Assembly: GCF_022539315.1 (NCBI RefSeq)
Contig: NC_066317.1
Span: forward strand, 41,386,435 to 41,450,434
Origin: Serinus canaria
Lineage: Eukaryota > Chordata > Aves > Passeriformes > Fringillidae
Length of the DNA: 64,000 nt
Direction of reading: 5' to 3'
Position 1 is the first letter of the stretch; each line of letters opens with the position of its first letter. The notes beneath the pieces are model-generated. The model was not told the DNA's origin. It made no database searches and worked only from the letters and a program-made list of their open reading frames with translations. The position numbers and the translations under genes are program-made. Below, one piece after another: positions 63,790 through 64,000 of this stretch.

Positions 63790-64000
63790 AAAAAGAAACA
63801 AAAAACCAAAAAAAACCCAAATTACAAAATAGACCAGCCAAAGGAAACCAAAAATAACCATACCAAACATCCTCCCAAATAACCCCCCCTAAAAAACCTC
63901 AAAAAACTAAAACAAGAAACACCAAAAAAAACTAACCAACCGAAAAACAAAAACCCCCAGAAAGCCCACCAAAAAAAAAAAAAACCCAAAACAAAAAAAA
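63790..64000. repeat. A/C-rich low-complexity tract running off the window
   Basis: Over about 210 bases the plus strand is nearly all A and C (about 9 G and 12 T by my count, so about 90% A+C). It is built from irregular AAACC, AAAACCC and AACC steps and A runs, ending with A14 (63971-63984). The minus strand is correspondingly G/T-rich. It is too irregular for a microsatellite call and continues past the end of the window. Smaller tracts of the same flavour occur at 43968-44003, 47969-48003 and 59738-59785. Confidence 0.9.

Noticed and set aside
1..64000. CRISPR arrays, bacterial operons, tRNA or rRNA genes
   Set aside because: No regularly spaced repeats of that type, no ribosome-binding-site-led gene clusters and no tRNA cloverleaf or rRNA words; the repeats present are eukaryotic retroelements.

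Overview
This window looks like a stretch of a bird nuclear genome, probably a songbird but certainly a neoavian-type repertoire. It is AT-rich throughout. It carries fragments of CR1 LINEs with the bird-type 3' end, and a long terminal repeat of the avian ERVL type that I recognise from its U3, TATA and poly-A segments. It has no bacterial-style gene packing. I find no convincing host protein-coding exon, tRNA, rRNA or known small RNA in the 64 kb, so it reads as a gene desert or the inside of very large introns. All the open reading frames are short (longest 148 codons), which is about what chance gives in 64 kb.

Layout: 1-8.7 kb is plain AT-rich DNA with GC-richer blocks near 3.7-4.1 kb (holding a three-copy minisatellite) and 7.57-7.83 kb. 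A CR1 3' end lies at 8.74-8.90 kb (minus). A possible decayed coding fragment lies at 9.39-9.65 kb (minus). A near-complete LTR-like element (TG...CA, AATAAA inside) lies at 15.27-15.75 kb (minus). A partial second copy of the same family lies at 62.42-62.57 kb (plus). A second CR1 piece lies at 20.62-20.81 kb (plus). The stretch from 20.8 to 44.3 kb is essentially featureless apart from simple repeats.

The most interesting locus is 44.3-45.8 kb: an ERVL-type LTR on the minus strand followed by a purine-rich tract and a probable remnant of the retroviral interior. Just upstream of the LTR TATA box are four identical 38-bp units. Each unit contains two PuGGTCA half-sites as a direct repeat spaced by 5 bp, the arrangement bound by retinoic acid receptor dimers (RAR/RXR). 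The LTR therefore looks like a candidate retinoid-responsive promoter or enhancer with a tandemly amplified DR5 array.

Further right, 54.2-56.25 kb is a GC-richer block of repeat-like character containing a third CR1 scrap. It is followed by a homeodomain-type TAAT cluster with two PBX/HOX-like composites at 56.6 kb. A purine-skewed block occupies 60.65-61.95 kb, and the window ends in a 210-bp tract that is about 90% A+C on the plus strand. Because no gene is visible, any function here would be regulatory; those suggestions are inference from motifs and need cross-species alignment to test.
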